From positions 1,550,001 through 1,614,000 of the forward strand of contig OZ220709.1 in assembly GCA_965116665.1 (NCBI GenBank): 64,000 nt of DNA, given 5' to 3'. The stretch's first letter is position 1. Each line of letters begins with the position of its first letter. The notes under the pieces were generated by a model that made no database searches, was not told the DNA's origin, and was given only the letters and a program-made list of their open reading frames with translations. The DNA is from Aldehydirespirator sp965116665. GTDB lineage: Bacteria; Actinomycetota; Acidimicrobiia; Acidimicrobiales; Aldehydirespiratoraceae. The position numbers and the translations under genes were made by a program. This document shows positions 1 to 8,267 of this stretch, in pieces.

Positions 1-425
1 TGAGACTGCAGCTTGCCCTCAACGTCACGGACCTGGACGAGGCCGTTGCGTTCTACTCCCGGCTGTTCGGGACTGAGCCGGCCCGGCGCCGCGCCGGCTA
101 CGCCAATTTCGCCATCGACGAGCCCCCGCTCAAGCTGGTGCTCTTCGAGGCGGGCTCAGGCGCGGCTGGCACTGACGGATGCTGCGCCGCGGGCGGCACC
201 ATCAACCACCTCGGCGTGGAGACCGAGACCGCGGAGCAGGTGCTGGACGCGGAGAGGCGCATGGCCGGGTCGGGGCTCACCACGACCGGCGTCGACGACA
301 CCATGTGCTGCTACGCGACCAAGACCGAGACCTGGGTCACCGACCCCGACGGCACTGCCTGGGAGTGGTACGTGCGCACCGGCGACAGCGAGGTCCGCGA
401 GAACGTGGTGGTCGCCGCGCACTGA
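1..425 (+). CDS. ArsI/CadI-like VOC (glyoxalase-fold) protein, start codon cut by window edge
   Basis: The reading frame is open from base 3. Base 2-3 reads TG, so the first base of an NTG start codon probably lies just outside the window, giving about 141 residues. The opening LQLALNVTDLDEAVAFYSRL and the later YANF and PPLKLVL stretches are typical of the ArsI/CadI branch of the vicinal-oxygen-chelate superfamily, whose ArsI members cleave the carbon-arsenic bond of trivalent organoarsenicals. Expected metal ligands are visible as Gln4, His70 (NHLG) and Glu122 (WEWY), and the ArsI-type vicinal cysteine pair is Cys103-Cys104 (TMCCYATK). A second Cys pair (Cys61-Cys62, GCCAAGG) is also present. 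The next gene is an unrelated truncated amidohydrolase, so no ars operon is visible here. It could equally be a CadI-type metal-induced protein of unknown activity. Confidence 0.8.
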   Translation, partial: RLQLALNVTDLDEAVAFYSRLFGTEPARRRAGYANFAIDEPPLKLVLFEAGSGAAGTDGCCAAGGTINHLGVETETAEQVLDAERRMAGSGLTTTGVDDTMCCYATKTETWVTDPDGTAWEWYVRTGDSEVRENVVVAAH

Positions 426-471
426 GCGGCCCGGCCAGCAGCATGCGCTCGGCATCTAGGCTGCCGGGCGC

Positions 472-1038
472 ATGACCGGGACGGCCGCCACCCACTGCCC
501 GTGCTCCAACATGAAGCTCGCCTCGGGACCGGCCCGCATCGGCCACTACCGGTCCTCGGGTATGACCGTCGGGCTGGGCACCGACGGCGAGAAGGAGAAC
601 AACAACCTCGACATGCTGGGCGAGATGAAGTTCGCGTCGCTTCTGGCCAAGGTCAGCACCCTCGACCCGACCGCGGCCGACCCGTGGGACATCCTCGACA
701 TGGCCACCCGTGCCGGCGCGGCCGCTCTCGGTCTCGGCGACGTGACCGGAACCCTCGAGGTCGGCAAGGACGCCGACATCGCCATGGTGGACATCGGCGG
801 GCTGCACTTCGTGCCGGTCATGCATGGGCGGCATTTCAACGCCCCCGCCCACCTGGTGTTCACCGCCAGCGCCAGAGACGTGAGCGATGTCTGGGTTCAG
901 GGCCGCCGCCTGGTGCAGGACGCCGAAGTGACCTCCGTCGATGTGGCTGCGGTGGCGGCCGAGGCCCAGGTGGCAGCCGAGGAACTGTTCGAGCGCCGGG
1001 AGGCCCTCGAGGGCGATCCCGCCACTCCGCTGTGGTGA
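472..1038 (+). pseudogene. 5'-truncated amidohydrolase (TrzA/AtzA/MTA-SAH deaminase type), C-terminal remnant
   Basis: About 189 residues match only the C-terminal third of a metal-dependent deaminase of the MTA/SAH-deaminase, guanine-deaminase and AtzA/TrzA group. The frame enters at THCPCSNMKLASG, normally a late barrel strand, and continues through GLGTDGEKENNNLDML, which holds the late metal/catalytic Asp, to a C-terminal beta-sandwich segment (GTLEVGKDADIAMVDI). The N-terminal HxH, the middle His and the catalytic Glu/His are absent. In frame there is a TAG at 457-459 only five codons before the ATG at 472, and the ArsI-like gene ends at 425, so the missing part (roughly 250-300 residues) is not in the window. 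The likely explanation is a deletion that joined this tail to the ArsI-like gene. A functional short protein is unlikely because most catalytic ligands are missing. Confidence 0.8.
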
Positions 1039-1161
1039 GCGGTTAGCAGCAGGTCGGCGTTCCGGACGCACAGATCAACCCGCGAGGGGATTCCGCCTAG
1101 CGGACCGGCAGCGGGTGATAAGGTCCGCGAATCGGAGTCGATCAAGGGGGTTGACGCGCTC

Positions 1162-2184
1162 ATGGACATGGATTCCTTCCTCAAGGCGATACCCAAGGTA
1201 AGCCTTCACCTGCACCTCATGGGGTCCGTCCAGGCCCGTACCGCGGTAGAGCTGTGCAACAAGCACAACGTGCCCCTCCCCGACTACGAGGAGCCCGAGG
1301 ACCTCTACGACTATCCCGACATCTACAAGTTCCTTCACATGTACGACAACACGTCGCTGGGCGTGATCGAAAGGGAGGACTTCGAGCGCATCTGCTACGA
1401 GACCCTCACCGAGGCAGCCGAGCACAACGTCCGCTACCGGGAGATGTTCTTCAACCCAACAGCCCACATGGCCGCCGGAGTGGACTACGAGACCTGCGTC
1501 GACGGCCTCATCGACGGGATCAACGCGGCCCGCACCGACCACGGCGTCGAGTGCCGCCTGATCGCGGCCATCAACCGTATGGAGACCCCGGAGTTGGGCG
1601 TCTCCATGGTCGAGACTCTCGTCGACCATCCCCGCGAGGAGGTGATCGGCATCGGTATGGACTACGCCGAGGCCGAGTACCCGCCGGAACGGTTCTGGAA
1701 GGCCTACCGCATGGCCGAGCAGGCCGGCCTGCACCTGACCGCGCACCAGTCCGAGGACGCCCCGCCCCGCAACATCGAGACCTGCCTCGATCTGCTCAAC
1801 TGCGAGCGGGTCGACCACGGCTACCACGTGGTGGAGAGCGAGCCCATCATGCGCCGCTGCCGCGACGAGGGCGTGGTGTTCACATGCACCCCGGTCTCCA
1901 CGGCGTGGGTGTACTTCAACGACGACTTCGACAACCACCCCATCGGGCAGATGCGCGAGTTCGGCATCAAGATCAGCCTGGACTGCGACGACCCGCCCAT
2001 GTTCAAGACCGACCCCACCAAGGACTACATCATGGCCCACAACCACATGGGCTTCGAGGTGGAGGACTTCCGCAACTGCATGCTCAACGGCATCGACGGC
2101 TCCTGGCTGGACGAGCCCACCAAGCGCAGGATGCGCCGCGAGTGGGCTCTCGAGTTCGACGAGTTGGTCGCCCAGCTCGACTAG
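1162..2184 (+). CDS. divergent adenosine-deaminase-family amidohydrolase
   Basis: 340 residues with the adenosine/AMP deaminase TIM-barrel pattern: H16-L-H18 near the N-terminus, H195 with E198, a DHG at 219-221 (RVDHG), CTPVS at 242-246 and CDDPP at 275-279. The canonical catalytic HAGE is replaced by HQSE, keeping the proton-shuttling Glu but not the AG, and CPTSN has become CTPVS. The family deaminates purine nucleosides or bases through a zinc-activated water. These substitutions suggest a substrate other than adenosine. The ATG at 1162 follows a purine-rich AAGGGGG at 1144-1150; an ATG two codons later is possible. It is followed after 50 bp by a BMP-type nucleoside transporter, so the substrate is probably an imported purine-like compound. 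Confidence 0.85.
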   Translation: MDMDSFLKAIPKVSLHLHLMGSVQARTAVELCNKHNVPLPDYEEPEDLYDYPDIYKFLHMYDNTSLGVIEREDFERICYETLTEAAEHNVRYREMFFNPTAHMAAGVDYETCVDGLIDGINAARTDHGVECRLIAAINRMETPELGVSMVETLVDHPREEVIGIGMDYAEAEYPPERFWKAYRMAEQAGLHLTAHQSEDAPPRNIETCLDLLNCERVDHGYHVVESEPIMRRCRDEGVVFTCTPVSTAWVYFNDDFDNHPIGQMREFGIKISLDCDDPPMFKTDPTKDYIMAHNHMGFEVEDFRNCMLNGIDGSWLDEPTKRRMRREWALEFDELVAQLD

Positions 2185-2234
2185 ATCCGACCCAAGCTTG
2201 AAAAACTCTCTACACCCAGAAAGGTATTTCCAAA

Positions 2235-3437
2235 ATGGCTGACAACAAGAGGAATCGCGGGCTGATCCTCCCGCCGAGCGCCACCGTGTCGCGCCGCCAG
2301 GCGTTGAAGATGGGTGTCGCCGGGATCGGAGGCCTGGCCGTGGGCGGGTCGCTGCTCGCTGCGTGCGGTGACGACGAGGAGGCCACGACCGCGGCGCCGA
2401 CCACGACCGCGGCCGCCACCACCACAGCTGCGCCCGCCGGCAAGGATTCGATCAAGGCGGCGTGGGTGTACATCGGCCCGCCCGACGACAACGGCTGGAC
2501 CCAGGAGCACGACCGTGGCCGCCTCGCCGCACAGGCTGCCCTCGGCGACCGGCTCGAGACCTCGTTCGTGCCGAACATCGGGTTCGACGCCGGCACGACC
2601 GAGACGTTCCAGCAGTTGGTGGACGACGGCAACGACATCATCTTCGCCAACACCGAGTACGCCGGGCTGCTGACCGAGGTGTCGGACAACGCTCCGGACA
2701 CCAAGTTCTGCGAGATCAACGGGCACTACTACAGCGACAACCTGTTCCCGTTCTACCTGGCCCACGAGAAGACCGCCTACCAGCTGGGCGTCGCGGCCGG
2801 GCATCTCGCCGGCAACGGCCGTATCGGCTACATCGGCGCCTTCCCGACGGCCACGGCGTTCAACGACGTGAACGGCCTGCTGCTCGGCGCCCGTTCGGTG
2901 AATCCCGACGCGACGGTGGAGACCGTGCTGGTCAGCACGTTCTTCGACCCGCAGAAGGCGGCCCAGGCGGCCAACGCGCTGCTCGACGCCGGTGTCGACT
3001 TCCTGTTCGGCGTGATGGACGAGCCAACCTTCCTGCAGCTGTCCGAGGAGGCCGGCGTGTGGACCGGTTACTGGAACCTCGATTTCCGCACGGCCGCCCC
3101 CACCAAGTACGTCTCCCACTTCGACCTGTCGGAGTTCGGGCCGTTCTACACCGAGCAGTGCCAGCGGGTCCTGGACGGCACCTGGGTGTCGCAGGATCAT
3201 GTGTGGCTGCTCGACACGCCCATCGGCGACTTCGGCCCGAACGTTCCCCAGGACGTGCAGGACGCGGTGCACGACGCCGGAGCCAAGCTCGACAGCGGCG
3301 AACTCCACGTGTACGAGGGCCCGTTGAACGACAACGAGGGCAACGAGAGGCTGGCCGCGGGCGCGACCATCGACTCGCTGGGCGCCTACGCCATCGACTG
3401 GCCAGTCGAGGGTGTGAGCGGCATCTCCCCGGTCTGA
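2235..3437 (+). CDS. BMP-family ABC transporter substrate-binding lipoprotein (purine nucleoside type)
   Basis: 400 residues. The N-terminus has a twin-arginine-like SRRQALKMG (19-27), a hydrophobic stretch and a lipobox LLAAC with the lipidated Cys44, followed by a Thr/Ala-rich linker. The mature part (from about residue 75) has the basic-membrane-protein fold signatures: AAWVYIGPPDDNGWTQ near the start, and YQLGVAAGHLAGNGRIGYIG in the middle. Family members such as PnrA, Med and NupA bind purine nucleosides outside the membrane. The ATPase and two permeases follow immediately, making a complete importer. An AGAAAGG at 2218-2224 gives a plausible ribosome binding site 10 bases from the ATG. 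The flanking deaminases suggest a purine or modified purine ligand; that is inference. Confidence 0.92.
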   Translation: MADNKRNRGLILPPSATVSRRQALKMGVAGIGGLAVGGSLLAACGDDEEATTAAPTTTAAATTTAAPAGKDSIKAAWVYIGPPDDNGWTQEHDRGRLAAQAALGDRLETSFVPNIGFDAGTTETFQQLVDDGNDIIFANTEYAGLLTEVSDNAPDTKFCEINGHYYSDNLFPFYLAHEKTAYQLGVAAGHLAGNGRIGYIGAFPTATAFNDVNGLLLGARSVNPDATVETVLVSTFFDPQKAAQAANALLDAGVDFLFGVMDEPTFLQLSEEAGVWTGYWNLDFRTAAPTKYVSHFDLSEFGPFYTEQCQRVLDGTWVSQDHVWLLDTPIGDFGPNVPQDVQDAVHDAGAKLDSGELHVYEGPLNDNEGNERLAAGATIDSLGAYAIDWPVEGVSGISPV

Positions 3438-3468
3438 GCCTGATCCTGGACAGCAGACCACGGCTGAC

Positions 3469-5001
3469 TTGACTGGCGACGGCACACGGCCCTCCGTAGA
3501 GGCGCGGGGCATCAACAAGGCCTTCGGGGGCGTGGCCGCCCTCGACGCCGTCGACTTCGAGGTTCGCTGGTCGGAGGTCCACGCCCTCGTGGGCGAGAAC
3601 GGCGCGGGCAAGACCACCCTGTGCAACATCCTGGCCGGCATCTACCGCGCCGATTCCGGTCAGGTGCTGGTCGACGGGACCGAGCACGACTTCCGCAGCC
3701 CGGCCAACGCCATCGACGCCGGCATCGGTATGGTCCACCAGCACTTCCGGCTGGTGGAGCCCATGACCGTGGCCGAGAACATCCACCTGGGATGGCCCGA
3801 CACGCCCGGCGTGGTCAGCCAGCGCGCCCTGATCGAACGCACCGAGGAGTTCATGGGCGAGATGGGCCTGCACGTCGATCCGACCGCCAAGATCTGGCAG
3901 CTGTCGGTCGGGGAGCAGCAGCGGGTCGAGATCCTGCGGGTGCTGGCCCGCGGCGCCCGGGTGCTGATCCTGGACGAGCCCACCGCGGTGCTGACCGCCA
4001 AGGAGGCCGACGACCTCTTCAGGGTGATCCGGGAGCTGGCCTCCTCCGGGCTCAGCGTGATCTTCATCACCCACAAGCTGCGTGAGGTGCTGGCCGTGTC
4101 CGACCGCCTTACTGTGCTGCGCCAAGGGGTGCGGGAGATCACCCGGCCCACCGAGGGCGCCACCGCCAGCGAGATCGCCCGGCTGATGACCGGCGAGGAG
4201 CGGGTCCTCGACGTCGAGCACCGCACCGTCACCGGCCAGGCCGCTCTGGAGTTGATGGGCGTCTCGGCGCTCAACGACCGGGGGATCGAGGCACTCCACG
4301 ATGTGGACCTGACCGTGCGGTCAGGGGAGATTCTGGGCATCGCCGGAGTGTCGGGAAACGGCCAGTCCGAGCTCGCCGAAGTCATCTGCTCGCTGCGGCC
4401 CCTGCAGTCGGGGACGGTCACCCTGGATGGAGCCGACATCGCCTCGCTGTCGGTACGGGCCGTCACCGACAAAGGCGTGGGTCACATACCGGAGGACCGC
4501 ATCGGGATGGGGATGGTCCTCTCCGCGCCGGTCAAGGACAATGCGGTGCTCCACAACTACTGGACCGCCGAGTTCTCCCAGGGACTGAAGCTCAAGCGTC
4601 AAGGCGTCATCGACTTCGCCAAGCAACTGGTGGAGGCCGCCCGGGTCCAGACCCGCTCGGTGTTCTCGACCGCGGGTCAGATGTCGGGCGGCAACCAGCA
4701 GCGCCTGGTGGCCCGGCGCGAGGCCATAGCCGCCGACCGGCTGCTGGTGGCGGCCCACCCCACCCGGGGGCTCGACGTCAACGCAGCCCAGGAGGTCCGC
4801 TCGACGATCCTCGACAAGCGCGACGCCGGCTGCGCGGTGCTGCTGATCTCCGACGACCTCGACGAAGTTCTGTTGATGAGCGACCGGATAGCTGTGATGT
4901 ACGAGGGTCGGATCATGGGTTTGTTCCATGCCGCCGACGCCGACCGCGAGCACATCGGACTGCTGATGGGCGGCCACTCCACCGCCGAGGCCTCGGCATG
5001 A
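3469..5001 (+). CDS. ABC transporter ATP-binding protein, two fused nucleotide-binding domains (nucleoside/sugar type)
   Basis: 510 residues, TTG start, with no better ATG nearby. NBD1 has Walker A GENGAGKT (42-49), the signature LSVGEQQ near 145 and Walker B ILDEPT near 168. NBD2 has the degenerate P-loop GVSGNGQSEL (near 294), SGGNQQ (406-411) and PTRGLDV (near 431). This asymmetry, with ATP hydrolysis mainly at one site, is the pattern of the RbsA/MglA/NupO class. It energises the two permeases encoded just downstream. The gene begins 31 bp after the binding-protein gene and is 43 bp before the first permease gene, so it is one operon. Confidence 0.93.
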   Translation: MTGDGTRPSVEARGINKAFGGVAALDAVDFEVRWSEVHALVGENGAGKTTLCNILAGIYRADSGQVLVDGTEHDFRSPANAIDAGIGMVHQHFRLVEPMTVAENIHLGWPDTPGVVSQRALIERTEEFMGEMGLHVDPTAKIWQLSVGEQQRVEILRVLARGARVLILDEPTAVLTAKEADDLFRVIRELASSGLSVIFITHKLREVLAVSDRLTVLRQGVREITRPTEGATASEIARLMTGEERVLDVEHRTVTGQAALELMGVSALNDRGIEALHDVDLTVRSGEILGIAGVSGNGQSELAEVICSLRPLQSGTVTLDGADIASLSVRAVTDKGVGHIPEDRIGMGMVLSAPVKDNAVLHNYWTAEFSQGLKLKRQGVIDFAKQLVEAARVQTRSVFSTAGQMSGGNQQRLVARREAIAADRLLVAAHPTRGLDVNAAQEVRSTILDKRDAGCAVLLISDDLDEVLLMSDRIAVMYEGRIMGLFHAADADREHIGLLMGGHSTAEASA

Positions 5002-5044
5002 GACCGGCACGGTCCGGCGCCGTCCGACCGGGGAGCCGGGTCGC

Positions 5045-6196
5045 ATGACGCCGCTGGCCTCGATCGCCAGCGCGGTGCTGTCGGTTACGCCGTGGCGGCT
5101 GGAGCGGCGCCTGGAGGTGGACGCCAAACGGGCCGCGCTCACACGGATCGGTGGGGCGGTCGGGGCCATGGTCGTGGTCGGGATCCTGCTGCTGCTCACC
5201 GGGCGCAACGCCTTCTCGATCTTCTGGCAGGCGCTCGACGCCATATTCGGCCGCCAGCGGGGCATCGAGGGCGCGGCCCTGCGGGCCATCCCCATACTGA
5301 TGACCGCGCTGGGGGTGGCCCTGTCGCTGCGGATGAAGGTGTGGAACATCGGCTCCGACGGCCAGTTCCTGATGGGGGCCCTGGCCGCGGTGGGCGTGGG
5401 CATCCACATGGACGGGCCCGGTTGGCTGGTACTGATCGTCATGGCCGTCGCAGCCACCCTGGCCGGCGCGGCCTGGATCCTGGTGCCCGCCCTGGCCCGG
5501 GCCTACTGGGACGTCAACGAGATCATCACCACGCTGCTGCTCAACTTCGTGGCCCTCCAGCTGGTGACCTGGTCGGCACTGGGATTCTGGCGGGACAAGG
5601 CGGCCGCGGTCATCCAGTCCACCCGCGAGGTGCCCTACACGCTGCCCGGCCTGCCCGGAGCGAATTCGGTGACCATCGCCCTGCTCGTTCCCCTAGTCAT
5701 CGCGGCGGTGCTGTGGTGGGTGTTCCGCTCCACCACCATCGGCTACGAGATCGACACCATCGGGGGCAACCCGCGGGCCGCGGGCTTCGCCGGCATCGCG
5801 GTGCGGCGCCGCATCATGGTGGTCATGCTGTTCACCGGGGCCATCGCCGGCCTCGGCGGGATGCTCCAGTTGAGCGCGCCGGGGGCGCAGGCCATGAACG
5901 CCGGGTTCTCGGCCCAGTTCGGGCTGTCGGGCTTCATCGTGGCCGCTCTGGCCGGCGCCTCGTTCTGGGGCGTGATCGGCGGCGGGATGTTCATCGCGTC
6001 GATGTTCTACGCGGGGATCGTTCTGCAGACCAAGGGCCTGTCGGTGTACATCATCTTCGCCGTCTACGGCGTCATCCTCACCGGCATCGCCCTCGGGGAG
6101 ATCGCGGCCCGCTACCGGATGGTGCGCCGCGACGCCGATGAGTCCGAGGCGACTTCCGCCGAGGCGGCGCCCACCCCACAGGGAGCGGGCTCATGA
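5045..6196 (+). CDS. ABC transporter permease (BMP/nucleoside type), first subunit
   Basis: 383 residues with about ten hydrophobic segments, starting with IGGAVGAMVVVGILLLLTG (35-53). Motifs characteristic of the branched-chain/nucleoside permease family are present: SLRMKVWNIGSDGQFLMGAL, DVNEIITTLLLNFVALQL and IGGNPRAAGFAGI. It forms the inner-membrane channel with the product of the next gene, whose ATG overlaps this gene's stop by 4 bp. The tail after the last membrane segment is short and Ala/Glu-rich. This subunit corresponds to the NupP/YufP-like partner of known purine nucleoside importers. Confidence 0.92.
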   Translation: MTPLASIASAVLSVTPWRLERRLEVDAKRAALTRIGGAVGAMVVVGILLLLTGRNAFSIFWQALDAIFGRQRGIEGAALRAIPILMTALGVALSLRMKVWNIGSDGQFLMGALAAVGVGIHMDGPGWLVLIVMAVAATLAGAAWILVPALARAYWDVNEIITTLLLNFVALQLVTWSALGFWRDKAAAVIQSTREVPYTLPGLPGANSVTIALLVPLVIAAVLWWVFRSTTIGYEIDTIGGNPRAAGFAGIAVRRRIMVVMLFTGAIAGLGGMLQLSAPGAQAMNAGFSAQFGLSGFIVAALAGASFWGVIGGGMFIASMFYAGIVLQTKGLSVYIIFAVYGVILTGIALGEIAARYRMVRRDADESEATSAEAAPTPQGAGS

Positions 6197-7179
6197 TTCT
6201 CGCCATAATCGAGAACGCTTTCCTGAGCCTCATCGGCTCGGCCATACCAGCCAGCGCGGTGGTAATGCTGGCCGCCACCGGAGCCATGCTCGGCGAGAGG
6301 GTCGGGGTGCTCAACCTGGGCCAAGAGGGACTCATCGGCATCGGCGCGGTCTACTCGGTGATCGCAGTGCTCTCGTGGGGAGTGGAGAGCCCCTGGCTGG
6401 CCATGCTCATCGGCATGACCGCAGCCGCGGTGGCCGGTCTGATATTCGCCGTGTGCGTGGTGGCCTTCCGGGCCAGCCAGGTGCTGGTCGGGCTGGCACT
6501 GGCGCTCGGGGGCATCGGGCTGTCCAACCAGCTCGGCGTCAACCGCAACGGCACGCCCATCCAGACACTGTTCCGCGAGGTCAACCCGGGCGGCGTCCTC
6601 GACAACAACGATGCGGTATCGGCGTTCTTCTTCCACGATCCGGTTGTGTACATCGCCTACGTCGGGCTTCCGGTGGTGCTGTACTTTGTGCTGTTCCGCA
6701 CTCGCCACGGCATGAACATGAAGGCCGTGGGCGAGAACCCGGCCGCGGCTGACGCGGTCGGCGTGAGCGTCACCGGATGGCGCATCTTCTACTCCGTGCT
6801 GGGTGCAGCCCTGACCGGGGCGGGCGGTGCCTACATGGTCCTGTCGTTCACGCCAACCTGGTCGCCCGACATCGCTCGGGGCCGGGGCTGGGTCGCGCTT
6901 GCGGTGGTGATCTTCGCGGGCTGGCGTCCCGGCTGGGCGGTGGCTGGAGCACTCCTGTACGGATCGATGATCTCGCTCGACACCACCGCCCAGGCGCGGG
7001 GCTGGGGTCTGCCGTTCATGGGGGCCAGCGATCTCAGCTTCTTCCTGTCGATGCTGCCGTACGTGGTGACGCTGGTGGCCATCCTGATCCCGGCCGGGGC
7101 GGTGAAGCTCGGTAGACGGGTGAGATCCACCGCCGCGCCGGCCGCGCTGGCCATCCCGTACTCCCGCGAGGAGCGCTGA
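6193..7179 (+). CDS. ABC transporter permease (BMP/nucleoside type), second subunit
   Basis: 328 residues and strongly hydrophobic. The N-terminal segment IPASAVVMLAATGAMLGERV is followed by GVLNLGQEGLIGIGAVYSV, the hallmark of the NupQ-like permease, and later by MNMKAVGENPAAADAVGVSV. The ATG lies inside the previous gene (ATGA-type 4-bp overlap), indicating translational coupling and a 1:1 permease heterodimer. After the stop there is a GC-rich hairpin (7182-7207) before the Rieske oxygenase gene, so transport and oxidation genes may be differentially expressed. Confidence 0.92.
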   Translation: MILAIIENAFLSLIGSAIPASAVVMLAATGAMLGERVGVLNLGQEGLIGIGAVYSVIAVLSWGVESPWLAMLIGMTAAAVAGLIFAVCVVAFRASQVLVGLALALGGIGLSNQLGVNRNGTPIQTLFREVNPGGVLDNNDAVSAFFFHDPVVYIAYVGLPVVLYFVLFRTRHGMNMKAVGENPAAADAVGVSVTGWRIFYSVLGAALTGAGGAYMVLSFTPTWSPDIARGRGWVALAVVIFAGWRPGWAVAGALLYGSMISLDTTAQARGWGLPFMGASDLSFFLSMLPYVVTLVAILIPAGAVKLGRRVRSTAAPAALAIPYSREER

Positions 7180-7181
7180 GC

Positions 7182-7207
7182 GGCCCCGTCCGGGACCGGC
7201 CGGGGCC
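7182..7207 (+). terminator. intergenic hairpin, possible weak terminator or attenuator
   Basis: GGCCCCG at 7182-7188 and CGGGGCC at 7201-7207 form a 7-bp perfect stem around a 12-base loop, directly between the last transporter gene and the Rieske oxygenase gene. No T-run follows, so an intrinsic terminator is uncertain. It may also be a processing or stability element in a polycistronic message. Confidence 0.3.
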
Positions 7208-7217
7208 TCGAGGAGCG

Positions 7218-8267
7218 ATGTCCGGAACCGATCCCATACACGACGAGTGGTTCCCGGTGGCCCGCGCCAGCGATGTCGCCGCGGGCCGGTGGCTCCCGTT
7301 CGAGCTGCTCGACGAGCGCTGGGTGCTGGCCTGCGACAACTCCGGCCGGGTTGAGGCGTTCGTGGACACCTGCCCCCATCGGGGGGCCCGGGTCACGCTC
7401 GGCGACTTCGACGGGGAGCGGCTGCGATGCGGCTATCACGGCTGGCAGTTCGACATCGACGGCCATTGCGTGCACCAGCCGGCCCACCCGGACCGCCAAC
7501 CCTCCGGCATCCGCCTGCGCGGCGCGGCGGTGCGAAACGGCTACGGGTTCTGGTGGGTGTGCGCGGGGGACCGTCCCCGCAACCTTCCCGTCGCACCGGA
7601 CCATGCCGCCCACCCCGAACGCACCGTCTGGCTTGATCCGGTGACGGTCGAGTCGTCGGGGCCCCGCGTGATCGAGAACTTCCTGGACCTGGCCCACTTC
7701 CCGTTCGTGCACCAGGGATACCTCGGTCAGGAGCCCCACACCGAGGTGAGCCCCTACAGGATCGAGGCCGGCGACGGCGAGCTGCAGTTGATCGACTGCG
7801 TGTTCTGGCAGCCCGACCCCGGTCCGGCTGCGGCCGGGGGCGGTCCGGTCCGCTACCGCTACTCGGTGTCGCATCCCTATGCAGCCACTCTCACGAAGGT
7901 TCCGTCGGGGGAGGACGGCGACGGCGCTGGAGGCTTCACCATCCTGATCGTGGCCAGCCCCGTCACCGAGACGACCTGCGTCGTGTGGCGTTCGACCGTG
8001 GTGGACGACCCGGGGGCTGACCTAAGTGCCCAGCGGGCCTTCAACGAGCTGATCTTCTCACAGGACATCGATGTCGTTGAGTCGCAGCGGCCCCGGCGGC
8101 TGCCGACCGATCCGAGGATGGAGTCCCACCAGGCGGCCGACGCGGGCAGCCTCGCCTACCGCAGATGGCTGCGCGCCCGCGGCATCCGGTATGGCACCAT
8201 CGATGCCGGTGACGCCAACCGCGAGCAGCGTTCGATCCCTACCGCCCCTATCCGGGAGGCACCATGA
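7218..8267 (+). CDS. Rieske non-heme iron oxygenase, catalytic subunit
   Basis: 349 residues. The Rieske [2Fe-2S] ligands are clear: Cys52-Pro-His54 (TCPHRG) and Cys71-Gly-Tyr-His74 (CGYHGW). The mononuclear iron site follows as ENFLDLAHFPFVH with Asp157, His160 and His165, and a late SQDIDVVESQRP segment supplies acidic residues. This architecture fits monomer-type Rieske oxygenases such as vanillate O-demethylases, the purine N-demethylases NdmA/NdmB and HpxD. No reductase gene is adjacent. Its stop overlaps the next deaminase start (ATGA), which ties oxidation to purine deamination. I infer oxidation or N-demethylation of a purine-type ring; the substrate cannot be read from sequence. Confidence 0.9.
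   Translation: MSGTDPIHDEWFPVARASDVAAGRWLPFELLDERWVLACDNSGRVEAFVDTCPHRGARVTLGDFDGERLRCGYHGWQFDIDGHCVHQPAHPDRQPSGIRLRGAAVRNGYGFWWVCAGDRPRNLPVAPDHAAHPERTVWLDPVTVESSGPRVIENFLDLAHFPFVHQGYLGQEPHTEVSPYRIEAGDGELQLIDCVFWQPDPGPAAAGGGPVRYRYSVSHPYAATLTKVPSGEDGDGAGGFTILIVASPVTETTCVVWRSTVVDDPGADLSAQRAFNELIFSQDIDVVESQRPRRLPTDPRMESHQAADAGSLAYRRWLRARGIRYGTIDAGDANREQRSIPTAPIREAP

Noticed and set aside
457..459. Stop codon before the amidohydrolase remnant considered as recoded Sec
   Set aside because: It is TAG, not TGA, is not at a Cys position, and the protein N-terminus is missing anyway.
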